The notes under the pieces are model-generated. The model ran no database searches and was not told the DNA's origin. It was given only the letters and a program-made list of their open reading frames with translations. From Gymnogyps californianus (Eukaryota; Chordata; Aves; Accipitriformes; Cathartidae), in contig NC_059500.1 of the NCBI RefSeq assembly GCF_018139145.2, positions 50,586,663 through 50,650,662 of the forward strand: a stretch of 64,000 nucleotides of DNA, written 5' to 3'. The number at the start of each line of letters is the position of its first letter. Within the stretch, counting starts at the first letter, position 1. Made by a program: the position numbers and the translations under genes. Below, piece after piece: positions 50,067-63,512 of the stretch.

Positions 50067-53000
50067 TGACATAAATATATAGGGCCAAACCATAAATCAG
50101 GTCAGCTAGCTCATTTTTCCTCAGAAACTCTCAGAAATAGAAGAAACATTTTCACTAATGTAGATTTTCACGCATTCATGCAAACTGTCAGAGAAGCATG
50201 GAAAGTTTTAACCTTCCCATTTGCCAAAATGAGCCTATGATGTCAAGGATGATGCTGCCTTGGAAGTCCACCATACGCTTTGCCCCTAGGTTGCTCTATC
50301 AACTCACAAGCTATATCCTGAGAATCATGTACTGTTAATGTTAACAGTCTAGCCATAAATCAGCTTTAAAGTGAGACAATTAGCCAAGAGTGTAGCCATA
50401 GGGCCTGACAAATATGGACAATGACTCATTTTAGGTTGAATGAAAATTGCGTACTCTGTAATGAAGAAGTGAACATAGTTTCAGATCAGAGCATCAATAA
50501 ACACTGCAAAGCCTCTCGTCTTCTAAAAAACTAACCTTTTTTGAGCTATATAGATGCACCTTGCTGGCTTTCAAGGTCTCCCAACACACAGCCCTGAAAG
50601 AAAAGGAGAGTTGTAATTAAGATTTAGTATAAATTTTACTGCAGAGGCATTCAGTTACTTTGAAGGCTTAAAAAAAGGCTTTACATTTTGAAGGTCGGGA
50701 GAACTATCAAGAACCATCCTCCAGTGATGTTTATATCTTTTATACAGTGCAATTTGAGAAACAAAATGAAGTGTCTTGTTCTCTGTTTGTTCTTATGAGC
50801 CTTTCTGTGTGATAGCTTCTCTTGGGTGCATGTTCTCCATTCTCAGTAATCCAGTGCTGGCACATTAAGCTTCTGAAGGAAGGGAAGGCAGTCAGCAAGC
50901 AGTTCTGGAGGGGAGAGATTGATTACACCCTAATAATGACACAAATGATTCAGAGGTCTGAAGTAATGCGAACCTGAGGGCTGATGCTAAGAAACATCAT
51001 ATGTGGGGGAAACCCTCAAGCAAAGCTTTTGTTTCATGACTTCCTCACTCACTGATAAAGTAAGCTGAATATTTCTCTTAGCCTGGTAGAGTGACCCTCC
51101 CACTTCATCAACCTAGAGTTTGCTGTAGCTCCAAAGAACGTCACAGGGTAATTTTATTTTTAGGGCCAAAAAAAGGCAGATCTCAATCTAGAGACTGCTG
51201 GTGAACTCTTTCAACAAAATTACCTGGGAAGTGACCTAGCTCTCAAGTGACATACCTCAATAAGCTACAGGAAAGAAAGTCAAACAGAGCTTGACCATTA
51301 CGTCTGTGGGGTTTGAGAATTCTGTTGCTACAACTTGTCTTCCATCTCAGTCAACAGTAAGAGTTATGAGGAAGATGGTTGTTCAAGAGGCCCATCAATC
51401 AATTTCTCACAACTTTTGAAAAGTTACGTATTAGGAATTTTCAGACCTTGATTCCTAAAAATGTTTTCTGGGTTACGACAGTGGAGATTAAAGAGTTACT
51501 GGAATGTCTGTTTGTCTGACAGGAGTGTCAGGATGGGTCTTAGTACCTCCCAGTGCACCCATTCAGTTTGGCATCTTCATACTTACTCTAAGCACAAAAT
51601 ACACGAAGATGAAAGGAACATCATCAGATTGTCTGGAAAGATAATTCAAATTACTCAGATAGTATTCGAGATAACAATTCATGAGTCATTGAAATTATTC
51701 CAGACATCAGTAAATAAAACTATATTCATTGCAGGAAAGTGGTTAATGGGAGAGAATACTTCTTGGATAAATAATTTTATATTCCTCCCCAACCCCATTA
51801 TGCTGGTTACCTTTTGAAGTAAATCCTGGTAAAATCTGAAGAAAAACACATACGAGTGACAGCAGATGATGGACCAGTTGTGACAGAGGATCGTTTACAA
51901 GCGAGTTGGTAGGATGGAAGAGGGGACATTCCAGTGAGATTACAAATTGGGCTGATTATCAGAAAATTTATTTTTATCTGAAATGTCGTTTGTTACAGTT
52001 GGCTTGTGGTATATCCTATAGGTTTTCTTTTCCAATAGCTTGGTCTGTACTACGTTAGCTGTCACTATCAAAGGAAAAGTCAGCTAAGAGGGCCATTTAT
52101 GTTACAAGAGCTCTTGGAAGAGGCAGTGACCTCCTGTCTGCTGATCTCTCAGTCACCATTTGTTTTCTAAAGTGGTTCCAATGGCAAAAGAGCTTAACAG
52201 TAAATAGCAAGAAGCAGCTTTCTAAAAGTATGTGTTCCTAAATAAATCAGAATATTGGGAAACACTGATGTGTGGTGCCCTAGTCCTGTTAGCATTTTTG
52301 TTGTGTGTTCAAGGCTGATGCTGTTGGCCACGTATCTCAGTGCTCAAGAAACTTCATCTGAAGACACCAGCATCATGTCTTCCACCATGATTATGGCTTT
52401 CCAATATTTCTAGTGTATAGCTTTTTAAGGCAGCCATGAAAAGATACTCATGACATTCAGTAAATTCAAACACTGTTTGTCAAGCACTTGTGTGTAAAGT
52501 AACATATTCAACTATTGATCTATTAGTAACTGTTTTCCTAATTTTTTCATTAAGGTTTTTTCGTGTGTTTTGGCATTAGAAGACATTCACTTAAACTACT
52601 GAACATTTCCAGAACCCAAGGAATATTGGCAGTGAAGTTTAGCTGGAAGGACATATGTCCGTAGTCAACATTTTGAGAGCATAAGCTCAGATAAACAAAT
52701 CATTGTTCTTTCTACTGAGTCAACCAAAAGGCCTCCTCTCTGCATATATGATGACTAGCAGCTACTTACAATTTGTTTATTTGTTTATTGCTTTGCTTCT
52801 TGTATTCCAGAGTCCATATGTAAGACTTCAATTGTTGACACGTTTTCCTTGTCTGCAGCTGAAATCTCCTCAGGGTATTTGTTTACTTTTTCCTTTTAAT
52901 TTTCTGGAAAATATGTTTGCTAATCTAAAAATGTTTTAGCTGCCAATTGTCACTAGTCTTTTTAAGTAAAATCTTACAAAAATGGAATAATTTTCAAAAA

Positions 53001-55457
53001 ATTTCCACTACATCATGCTGAAATTGTTTATATTTTATGTTAATACAGCTTTGCTATATACTGACAGAAAAAGAGGATTTCCCACTCAGTCTGTTCTCTG
53101 TCTGTAAACACAATTTTATAAATCAACTGGATCTGTTCTGCCTTATGTTGGGAATAGTATATTAAACCTTTGCCTTTCATTGGATCTTTGCCATTTTATT
53201 TTATTTCTTGACACCAAACAATCACTCTTGTGATGGAAATGAGATCATAGCTGGGCAACGCTTATTTCACACTCATCTAAAGTTCAGAGGAAAAAAATCT
53301 CAGCCCCTGTGTTTAGGTGTTTTTAACTGCTGAAAAACTGCAAGCTGAATATTACTTAAGCTATCATAGGTTACTTTAAGGATAGGTGCATCAGGAGGAG
53401 AAGCTGTCAGACACAGACCTTCTGATGGGGCTCAACTTCTGTGCATTGAGACCTATGTCTCAAAGCTGATATGCAAAGGCACTGTAGACCTGTGTTTGTT
53501 GCTACTCTGGAACATTTCCAGCATGACAAAATACTCTCAGTGATACCAAACCTTGAGATCTTGTTGTTGTTGTTTGGAGATAATCACTGAGATTAGCACT
53601 TCCTGTGACTGATTTATCTCAGGCTGGGATGACTAGGATCCTGAATAAGATGTTTGCCAGTGACTAAACTGGGAATCTATCCAGGTAGTTAACGTCCTTT
53701 TACACAGCTGAAGTTGGGTGATATGGACTCCACCTACAGCACAAAGTGTTGGATCTAAGAAATCCAACCTGCTAATGTTCAGGCCCTATAAAACTGAGCC
53801 ACAGGTAATTGGGATGCCATTGAGGAGAACTCAATACTAACCCCTGTGGTATGAGTTGTAAATTATTAGCGCACTTAAGTCCTATATTACTATATGGTTT
53901 TGTTGCCATATAGCCAGTGCTAAGCTAAGGGGAAAACAATATGGAGGAAAGACAGACTGGACAGTAAAAAGTAAGTGCTAAAACAGAAAACAGCTGGCAT
54001 CCTCCCTGAATACCTCAGTGCCTGCTCCTTCATTTATCTTTGCTGTTACGTACAAACTGAATCTGGAAGAGAGAGTGGCATCAGTGAAGGTATCATAGCT
54101 CAACGTGCAGCCTGAGTTCAGCTTTGTGAAAAACAAACTCTTTGCCATAATTTGACAGAAAACTGGGTTTAACAGTCCTAAAGATTGATCAGCATCTTAC
54201 GTGATTCTGAAGCTTTATCTGTTGCCAGTTTAACTTAAAGAAAGATCAGATTTGGTGCTGAATGGATGCAGATCCTGATATTTGGGTCAACGCAGGGGTT
54301 TGTTAGACTGTAGGTATGCAGATTCAAAATCTCCATTATTTTCAGTAATAAATGATGGTCTGGTGACAAGCTCATTGTGGGTATCCAAAGGAAAACCTCT
54401 TCTTCGTTCACTCTGCTAGGTAAGCACAGAGTTAAAGAAATGGTGAGATAATTTTGGACACTCATTGTGTCTTAGTTGGGACTGCTTGTCATAAACCATC
54501 CAGTGACTGTGGCCTTCACTGTCTGATACAAAATTCAAGCGCTTCTTTTTATTGCTGCTAGAAGAAACATTTTTCTTCGTAAAGGACGAAGGCAGGTTAT
54601 AGCATAGACTTCAGGGAATCTGTTTGACCCCACGTTTTTTCTTTGCAAAGGTCATCTGACTCCTGTTACGTTTACAACTGTTGACATCAATCAGCCTTGG
54701 ACTTGCTCAGAAAGGTCAGCCTTAACTGGACCACATCAAGAGGCGTCTCTGCGGCTGTGGCGCTTGCTTGCAGGCACAGGTGTGGTGTCACTCGTACTAG
54801 CAGGGACTGTGCTGAAAAGCTTTTGATAGCAGCTGTCCTCCTTTCTGCAGAGGGATGAACACTGTTCCCACAGTGCAAAGAGCTGTAAGTCAGACTTACA
54901 GGACAGCAGCGCTGCTTACTTTCACCAGCTAGTCTTAATGAAGTTTGTCATCAAAAAATATCAACGCTTGCCACTAGCTAGGTGGAGGGCTGTAAATACC
55001 AGAGAGACCTACTTAAAAGGAAAACTAGTAAGCGAGTTACTTGCTTGTAACTTGTGAGCTACAAGCAACTCCCAGAGAAGCAATTAAGCATAAATTTCCT
55101 AGGGAGTTTGAAGGTGTGTCCAAGAGTGGATGTCTCGGGGGTGTATCCATGCCACTGACAGCAATGCTACTCTGCCTCAGCGAGGCTGATATGTTAAAGT
55201 TACTATAGGAGTTCCTACACTGAACAGCACAGTTCCCGGCAGAAGTACATCAGAAAGATTCAGCATGTTGCTTCAGTTTCACCTTGTACATTTCATGCCT
55301 TAGCTAGAAAAGATGATGAGCTTGCTTGTGCAAAAAGACCATCCCAACATAGCAGTAAGTGAGAGGGGCAAGAGAAAGTAGGTAACAGAATGCGTTCAGG
55401 CTGTAATATGAATTAGGGTTTCTTCTTTACAGTTTTAACTCATTATGTGTCATATAC

Positions 55458-55528
55458 CAAAATATATATATAAATAAAAACAAATAAATAAGTGTTTTGT
55501 AGTGTGCGTATATATATACATACTACAA
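55458..55528 (+). repeat. TA and AAAT-rich simple repeat
   Basis: AAAATATATATATAAATAAA, then AAATAAATAAG, and after a short unique stretch GCGTATATATATACATAC. Low-complexity sequence. Confidence 0.75.
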
Positions 55529-57179
55529 AAAAGGAAAGGGACTTCAAATGAACCTGCTCCTTCCACCTATCTGGAGAAAATACATTTCCAAACATACAAA
55601 GAACTTCTTAGTAGAGTCAATGAGACTCTATAGAAGCATATTGATGACTGAACATATAAATTCATTTGAAAAAGCAAGATCTTGACATATTATATATACC
55701 CTGCTCATCTAAGGAAATCTGATTTCCTTTCACTGTAGGACACTGGCACTAGGAAAAGTTGATCACAGATAATATAACTCAATGTTCTTAACTCCAGGGT
55801 TGGACACACAAAACATGGCCAAACTGTAGTTATTTCTTCCAAAGCTGAGGAATTCAGCAAGCACATTAAAGAGGGAGCAAAAGACATGTCTTTTCTGGTG
55901 AGCCATCTAAACATAGGACTTCAAGCTATGCTAAACAACATTATCAAAACACTGACTACAATTATCACAGATCCAGGTAAACTGCTAGATCACACAGCCC
56001 ATCCCTCCCTCCTGCTAAATCTATAACATTTCCTTATTTACGTTTACAGGTTTTTTTACTCTTACCTGTAGTCAAATGTCATATTCAGCAAGTCTTCCTT
56101 TCACATTTAAACCTGATTTCTTTAAGATTGTTGTAATATCACAAATTAACATGAAATTTTAAAATATCTAGTCAAGTAGTATTTTAAATGGTCCCCCAAA
56201 TGATCTTCATGATTTCATAGATAAAGGACTTGAGAATTTTCAGCCCCAGGCTGAAATGCCATAACTCTTCAGTAAAGAATCACTGCTGATCTGTGCTGGC
56301 CTACCACACGATTATGGGACTGTTTTCCTACAAAGCTGACTTATAAAGTACTATACATCAAATAATAGCAGGTGGAGAGAACCACAGGTTATTTCGTGTG
56401 GACGGAACAAATTCAGCTGGAATTTGGAATGGAAAGGAAAGCACTTTAATAATCATTACTTTTGACAACTTGCTAATCATATCTAGAAAGAGTGAATAAT
56501 TGAGGAGGGAGCCATTTAGGAAACATTCACCCTTGGCCATATTTTACAAAGCAGCAGATTGCCAAGAGGGCAACAGAAAAAGGACTGAAGGTTAGATGAC
56601 ATCACCATATGGTGTCCCATCTCCCAGTCTGATCAGAAACCCTGACCTATGCTGAAGTCAAAACTAAGTTAGGCTTCTGGGTGAGCATGAATAAAGTAAA
56701 CAAAGACTTCCTCCACTTCCATGAGCAAATTAATTTGGGTATCAGCTGCCACTTCAGCCATAATGTTGGAAGCCATAGAGATAAGGTAAGTGGAAGGAAG
56801 AACAAAAGGAATGCAATGGAAGATACAAGTGTTCTCGCCTAGTGTTGTGGACCACTGAACCATGAACCACTGCAAAGATACTTTAAAAGACACCTATTGC
56901 TCTAAGGGTCAGAGTTCAATTTTCAAATAAACCAACAATGCAAACCTTTAACAAACTGACAGCATCAGTTTCTGTGTTAAATCCTTTTAAAGTCCTTCCA
57001 GCACTGGCTTTGGAGGAAATTTAGCATAAGTCTTCACCTCCATACTGTTTCCTACTGCCAGCCTTCCTGAGGAATGTAGTGGGCAGCTGAGAGAAAAGAG
57101 GGCACGAGGATACAGTCCCAGTGTATATGTCTAAGCATATATATAACCATACGAATGAATATGTGATATATTATGTACA

Positions 57180-57222
57180 CCTATCTATCTGTCTGTGTGT
57201 CTGTCTGTCTGTCCATCTATCT
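57180..57222 (+). repeat. CTAT/GTCT tetranucleotide microsatellite
   Basis: CTATCTATCT, then GTCTGTGTGTCTGTCTGTCTGTC, then CATCTATCTAG. It has GATA/GACA composition on the minus strand, like the tracts near 29.0 and 49.9 kb. Confidence 0.85.
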
Positions 57223-60200
57223 AGCTATAATGTACTTTAAGAAAAAGGCAAAGAGGAATTTGGCTGCTCCAAATAAAATCAACTCTGAAGGAAGATATAG
57301 CTCATTATCTTCTTTTTCTAAGCAGTTCATTCTATGCTGAGCTCCATATTTCCAAAGGAACAGAGATACTATTAATCAGGATATTCCACAACAGATCACC
57401 TTCAGATGTTAAATGAACTGTTGGGGGAAAAAAAGAAAAGAATATAAACTACCGTTGCTTAAATGTTTATTGATCGTGCACAAACTTTCCACTTTGCCTA
57501 GAAGAAATCTAATAAATAGAGCTCCAAGACAGCTGAAAAACACTGATAAATGCTAACATTAGCTCTCCAATTTCACCAAACTGAAATCTATATAAATGAG
57601 ACCAAACCAGAAAGCAAGGTTGTGTTACTATTACCAAGAGTTCTAGCATAAATAACACTGTGGAAGACAGAAATACAGAAGCATGAGGAACAGAATAACT
57701 GTTCTGCACGTACACAACTCTTACTTCTATATGCAGTTCTGCAAAAGTTGCATACTTTGGCACTGAACGTGAAAACTGTAAGCTAGGTAACATCTGTGAC
57801 TCTGAGGATGCTAAAACCAGAATTCCTTATAAATGGTTAAATGATAAAACTGCAAAACTGCAGTGTAACAGACATCCACTGCATTTTCTTACTATACCTA
57901 GCAAACAAATATAACTAACATACACCTGTGTTACACACATTTAAAGCAGATTAAATCAAAGGAATGGATTTTGCTTTTTCTTTCTCCAACATGGTCAGCA
58001 TGGCCATTATGCACAGTTAAATGTGGTCATAAATATCTCAATGAACAGCAACGTTAATTTTAGTTCCAGATGCTTTATTGCCAAAGAGATGCTAGCAGAC
58101 TGAATGGCAACAGAGTGAAGAGGAGCACTGGCAAAAATCATTTGAAAGCAAAGATGAACAGTTTTGTTTATATGTATTATATTGAAGTGAAGAATAAAAA
58201 GAACATAAAAGTAGTTACAGATCAAAATCTACAGCTTAGACTACTCTTTAATTGCCAGAAAATGTAGATAACTCTTTTTTTCCCCATGGAGCCTGTGCTC
58301 CTTCCTCTGCACATCTTCCTGGCAAAATCTGGTCCTTAGAGACAATTACATTCCATGCAGTTACGACTAAGAGAATGAAGGAAAAGATAAAAGAATTTAA
58401 TTTATAGTATTTTCTGCCCCAAAGCTACATAACAACTCACTTATATTTAGGAGATTTTCTCTGACCAAACTGCACTTTACGTAGCTTTGATACTCTTCCC
58501 TTATAGCCTGCTTGGTTTCAGCTGTCAAGGATAGCTATCGATAATTTCACATATGTCCTGCTAATCCTATGCTCTGGCTCTGTATGAGTGTATGTGACAG
58601 TGATAAACTGAAAGCAGACAAAAGCATGTCTCAAAATCGCAATAGTTGCGACCTTGCATTTATGTGGCCAGAACAAAAACTCATTTAGTTTGCAGTGTTA
58701 ATCTCTGCATTCTTACTAGGAAATACATCAGCCTTTCATATATAATCTGGGAAAAAAAGAAAAGTAGGATTAAATAGTAATGATTTTAATATGGGCAGAA
58801 TTTAAAGATAAGTCTTTGTTCTAACTGTCTGGAATTCTAAAACAGAAACATGTCTAGGTCTTCCATGCCTTTGCATTTAAGAAGAGAGAAAATACAATGT
58901 TGCATGTGTGTTACCCAAAAAGTAAAGCTACTTCAATAAGAATATAGCCAGACTCAAACTCTCTCTGGCTTGTTTCAAGTTGATGGTCATAAGCAATGGT
59001 ATTAGAAAGGATTTTTTTTTATTTTTGAAAATGAAATGCCCTTATGTTGAAGGTAATAAGATTTTCCTAGCTTTCATGTATTTGATTACTTATTTTTTTC
59101 TTCTTGGATGTCAGAAACATTTTCAAGGTCATTATGAATTTGGCTGAAAACTCTATTAGCACAACTTCTAAAATGTAATTAAAAACATTTTTCAATTAAG
59201 TCAGGGCCTTGGTAAAAACAAACAGAAACAATGAAGCCAGTGTTTCTGATGAATATCTGATCACAGAAGGTCTATTTCTGCGATGAGAAAGGAAGATTAT
59301 TTCATTAGCCATCTTTGTTAAATGTAAACGACTGAGAAAGCAAAACAAAACTATTTTTAATAGACTCCCTGGGAAAAATTAAACTTTGGTATGTCTAATA
59401 ATGACAGTTGTAAATATCAGTACAAGAAGTTAGTAAGAGCAATTATTGAAGTCCACACAAAGCCCCAAATCTCTTCTAATTCTAATGTAAAACAGCTGGT
59501 GCTCATGTAGCAAATATGTCCACCAAGATGCCCAGCCAGCTTTATCTTTCATCATATTTTTCAAGGGACTGGTAATTGTCCAAAAGTCTGAATGTTTTCA
59601 GCCCCGTCAGATCCTCCTCCTCCCTCTCCTAACCCCAAACATGGGACACCTATCCACAAATACAAAGGACAGGTTGATCTTACCTTGTTATGATCTTTCC
59701 AGTGTGCCAAGAACTAAAGTTATTTCTATATCAGCATCTTGTGGGCAAGTTGTTAATAAGGCAGTGCCTAGATCTCAAAAGTTACTGAAGTTTCTTTAAG
59801 CAGAACAAATATTTTTGCCAGATTTGATACTGCCTGCCATTTTCCCCAGTGTCATGTGGATACCTTGGGGACTGTGGCCAGCTGAGGAAAACTGCAGGCA
59901 CTTCACAGCTGCACTGCAGTAAGGTGTGCTGGTTTTGTGCAATACAGTGTAGCCATCTACTAAAGAAGAAAATCTCTGAAGAAAAAAGGAATGTATTCTG
60001 TCAGGCTGAGAGGCTCCCCTACGCTATTGGAATTTGCTGGCTAAAAGGATGGCTGTGTAATAAAACATAGTTCTGAAATCTTCACAGTGTATTGGCATAA
60101 GTTTGTGTTTCACCTGTGTAGTGCAGATACGCATGTGCATGCATAGCATAATTTCAGCTCCCCTCTTTATGAAACTGAAGCAAAATATTAAGCCTGTCCA

Positions 60201-63200
60201 ATTCTGGTGCCCCTACAGTACTTAACACAAGATACCTTCAAAGAACATGTCTTGTTTTGATTATATATTCCACTTAGCTATTTGCTCTGCTGTACATCCT
60301 TTCTGCTCTGTTTATAGCTTCAATGATGCACACGGAACTGGAAAGCATCAAAAGTCAAAATACAGAACACGTAAAAGGTCAAATATATTGTAGGAGAAAA
60401 TCAGTGTTTGCAGATTCATTGTCATGGAAAACTCTGTAATGAGACAAAATGTTAAGAGGAGCTAACCTGTGATGAACTTGCTGACAAATAAAGCTCTAAA
60501 TTATTCCATAAAAAAAAACCAAGTAGTCACAAGTTTAGGTAAATACTCAAAAAAAGTTTTTGTGAGTATGTGTAGAAATCACTGCAGTTGAAGGAATTGA
60601 ATACAATAGCTTGTTGTATCCAAAATAAATACATTAAACCAGTATCTATTATCATTTGCTAACTGGGTGGTGCCTGATTTCGTAGGTGGTGGTTTTAGCC
60701 TGTAAATATTCTGTAAATATCTCTATATAAATATCTCTAATAATATCAGAGGTATCTTAACAGGATCATGTATTAAGACTGATTTTATTTAGTGCTAAAG
60801 ATCCTTGTATTAGGCCAAGACAGCCTAGGGTGCTAATATTGGGTTAGTGCACTTGGACTTGGTGGTTCTGTGGATGAGAAAGGACTCCAGATGAATGGAA
60901 AATTTTTCACAGGAATTTTTTTTAAAATCACAGGAATCTCTGTGGTTCACCAGGATCTGCAGCACTTTATCCAACATTAATGTTTCTTTCTACAAGGAGA
61001 ATGCATAATATAAAATGGAGAGAAACATCTGTGTTAAGCAGCATTAAAATTAATTGCTTTTGTGAGCAAAGAATCAAGATTTCTTCAAAGATGTTTACTA
61101 CAGAGAAATTTTAGAGCGTATTCAGACCTTGCCTCTACCCAGACATTTGTTTCTATGTTAGTCCTTTCGCTACTGGCTCACACGGAGGCAAAGCATTTCA
61201 TCCACATCAGTGCTCTTTCAGCACAGTAATTGCTGTGTCCTAGATTCTGGTTCTGCTACTTTCAATGAATGCCCTACTTTTAAGAATGTTAGAAGAAAAG
61301 CTCTTTCATAACAGATGTAAAACTTGTCTTTTGCCTTTAGTTTTCCAGCTGTGACAGTCGAATATTCTAATCACCCCAAAGTGGAAACAGGACTCAGTCA
61401 CATCGTCATTTTTATCCCTTTTAAGTCACTTTTATCCTGATCTCGGTGATTAGTTTTGTGCCACTGAACAGTGAATGCTATGCAGATGAATTGTATATGT
61501 AGCTATAATTTTAACTACAATAATTAAAAGTTCACTTAATGGTGTTTGCATTCCTTAAGCCCAGAATAGACAAGTACATAGGAAAAGAGTTAGAAAAAAT
61601 ATTTCTGCATGTGAATATTAATAAAAGAGTGTATATTAATGGATATTACTTGTGGAAATTAGAATCACACAAGAAGGTTGTCTTTTCAAACTGCTGTAGG
61701 AAGTATGAGGTCACAATGCATGGGACTTACTCAATATATTTATTAAAGGATTAGATGCTTCCCACACATCTTCACCTGAGTTCACCCTGAAGTCTTTCAC
61801 TCACCAGCTGTCAGGCAGAAGAGCATGATTATTGTGCCCTTTGCTGCAGCACAGAGAGCCAGGCTGTCCGCAGCAGCTGCCCAACTTACGTTGCGAGTGC
61901 CTCTCCTGCTTCACGCTCTCCAAGTCTGAATAAACCATCCTACTCTTTCCCACACCATCATGGTCACTTATCAGCTCCCTGAAGCCATGGCATTTCAGCT
62001 CTTTCTTCCTTGTTTCTCAAATTGAAGGGTATTTTATTGTTTCATGAGCCCCAGACAACTCTTTCAGCTCTGGTTTCAGCTCAGTGCAACACCAAAATAC
62101 CCCACTGTGTGCACCCCGTCTGTGCAACCACAGACTAAGCTAATTTTTTAGACAGACAACCTCGAGTGACAAAAATGAAAGTTTCCTTAGCTTACTCCTT
62201 TATTTCCTCCTAATGCTTTCACCTTTCTCAGACACTGGAGACAGTCCCTTCACAGATTTAGACTGGCTTCTGAGCTATCTTGAAAGTTTGCCTCTGTTCC
62301 AGATTTTCAGTAATTAGAGAAACTGGAGACCTCTGGCAAATGCTACATTATAAAAAATACTCATAAAATTCAGGCTTCTCTCAAAGTCACAGTGATGGAG
62401 AAACCACCTATGTCACATACACATCATTTGCAGACTACATAAACTCCTTTCTATGTGGAAAATTTCAGATTTTCCTCTCATGTAAACTGAGGAATCTGAA
62501 ACTTAATCTGCTCAGGATACACAGATGTGCCAAAGAACTGGAAAAGAAAAGGGGAAAAAGTGAAAAGGGAAAAGTCAGGAACCTTTCATGGTCTGATTTA
62601 TTTCACATACATCCCTACTGCTTTGACTGCTGTTTTGAGAAACCTGGCATCAAAATTGTTCTGTTTTCTTTCTATCTGCAAATCTCTTTGACAAACCAGT
62701 CAGACAGACACTGTAAAACTCAGGATGGATAAGCTTCTTCAGCGGTGGCATTTCTGGTATTTCAGTGTTTATACAGAGAGGAGTTTCAGTCCATGTGATT
62801 CAATGGAAAAGACTACCGAGGCTCTGTGCTTTTCAGACTTCCAGTTTCCTGCAGTGAACTGTGAGTCTTAGGTATCTAAAGGCAGAGTGTGAAGAAAGAA
62901 ACAACACATCTATCCTAATGACACAAGTTTTTTTCCTGTTACTTTGTCAAGCCATGAGGCTGGTGTACCTCCAAACAGCTAAACACAGTGGTGCTTTGAA
63001 GGACTCCTTGAAGAGACATTTGGTGAAGATCTGCCTTCCTAACACTTGCTCAGTCCTTTTGAATATCATTTGCATTACCGCATATTTTGTGTGTGGCTGT
63101 GGGGCTATTGACAAGGGAGAAAGAGAAGTAAATTTGCAAGAGGTGCATGTGAGAGCTCCTTGAAGTCACTGGTTTTGGAACACTTCATGGTGCAGTCATA

Positions 63201-63512
63201 GGCAGATGGGCTTCATGGGGCTGCAAAGGGAAGCTACTCAGGCATGGTGCAAAGCTATGTCTTGGAAGAGGGCTTTTTTATGTATAAATTTAAAAGTAGT
63301 TTCAGAATGAAAAGAAACTTTGGGTGCTTTACTCTTTCTCTCCAATTATTACTCAGAAATTAAAGGCCATGCCTACCAGGTGCTTAAATACTCAAAGAGG
63401 TATCTAAGTGGATAGTGACTTTTTAAAAAGTGTACAGCCTAGCTTCATGAAGGTGTTCAAGATTAACTTGATCTTAATGTGGTCCTTAATTTCACTGAAA
63501 TCTCTTAGAAAT

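Larger units (their letters stand above)
48200..63507. other. Unannotated AT-rich DNA with tetranucleotide repeats
   Basis: No gene can be supported across this 15 kb. Open frames stay below 120 codons, the longest being 51461-51817 on the plus strand, and none resembles a known family. Simple repeats are at 49855-50066 (GATA/GACA), 55458-55528 (TA/AAAT) and 57180-57222 (CTAT/GTCT). Sequence near 58990-59220 is very AT-rich with homeodomain-type TAATTA-like words. It may be conserved non-coding DNA, but that is only an impression. Confidence 0.55.
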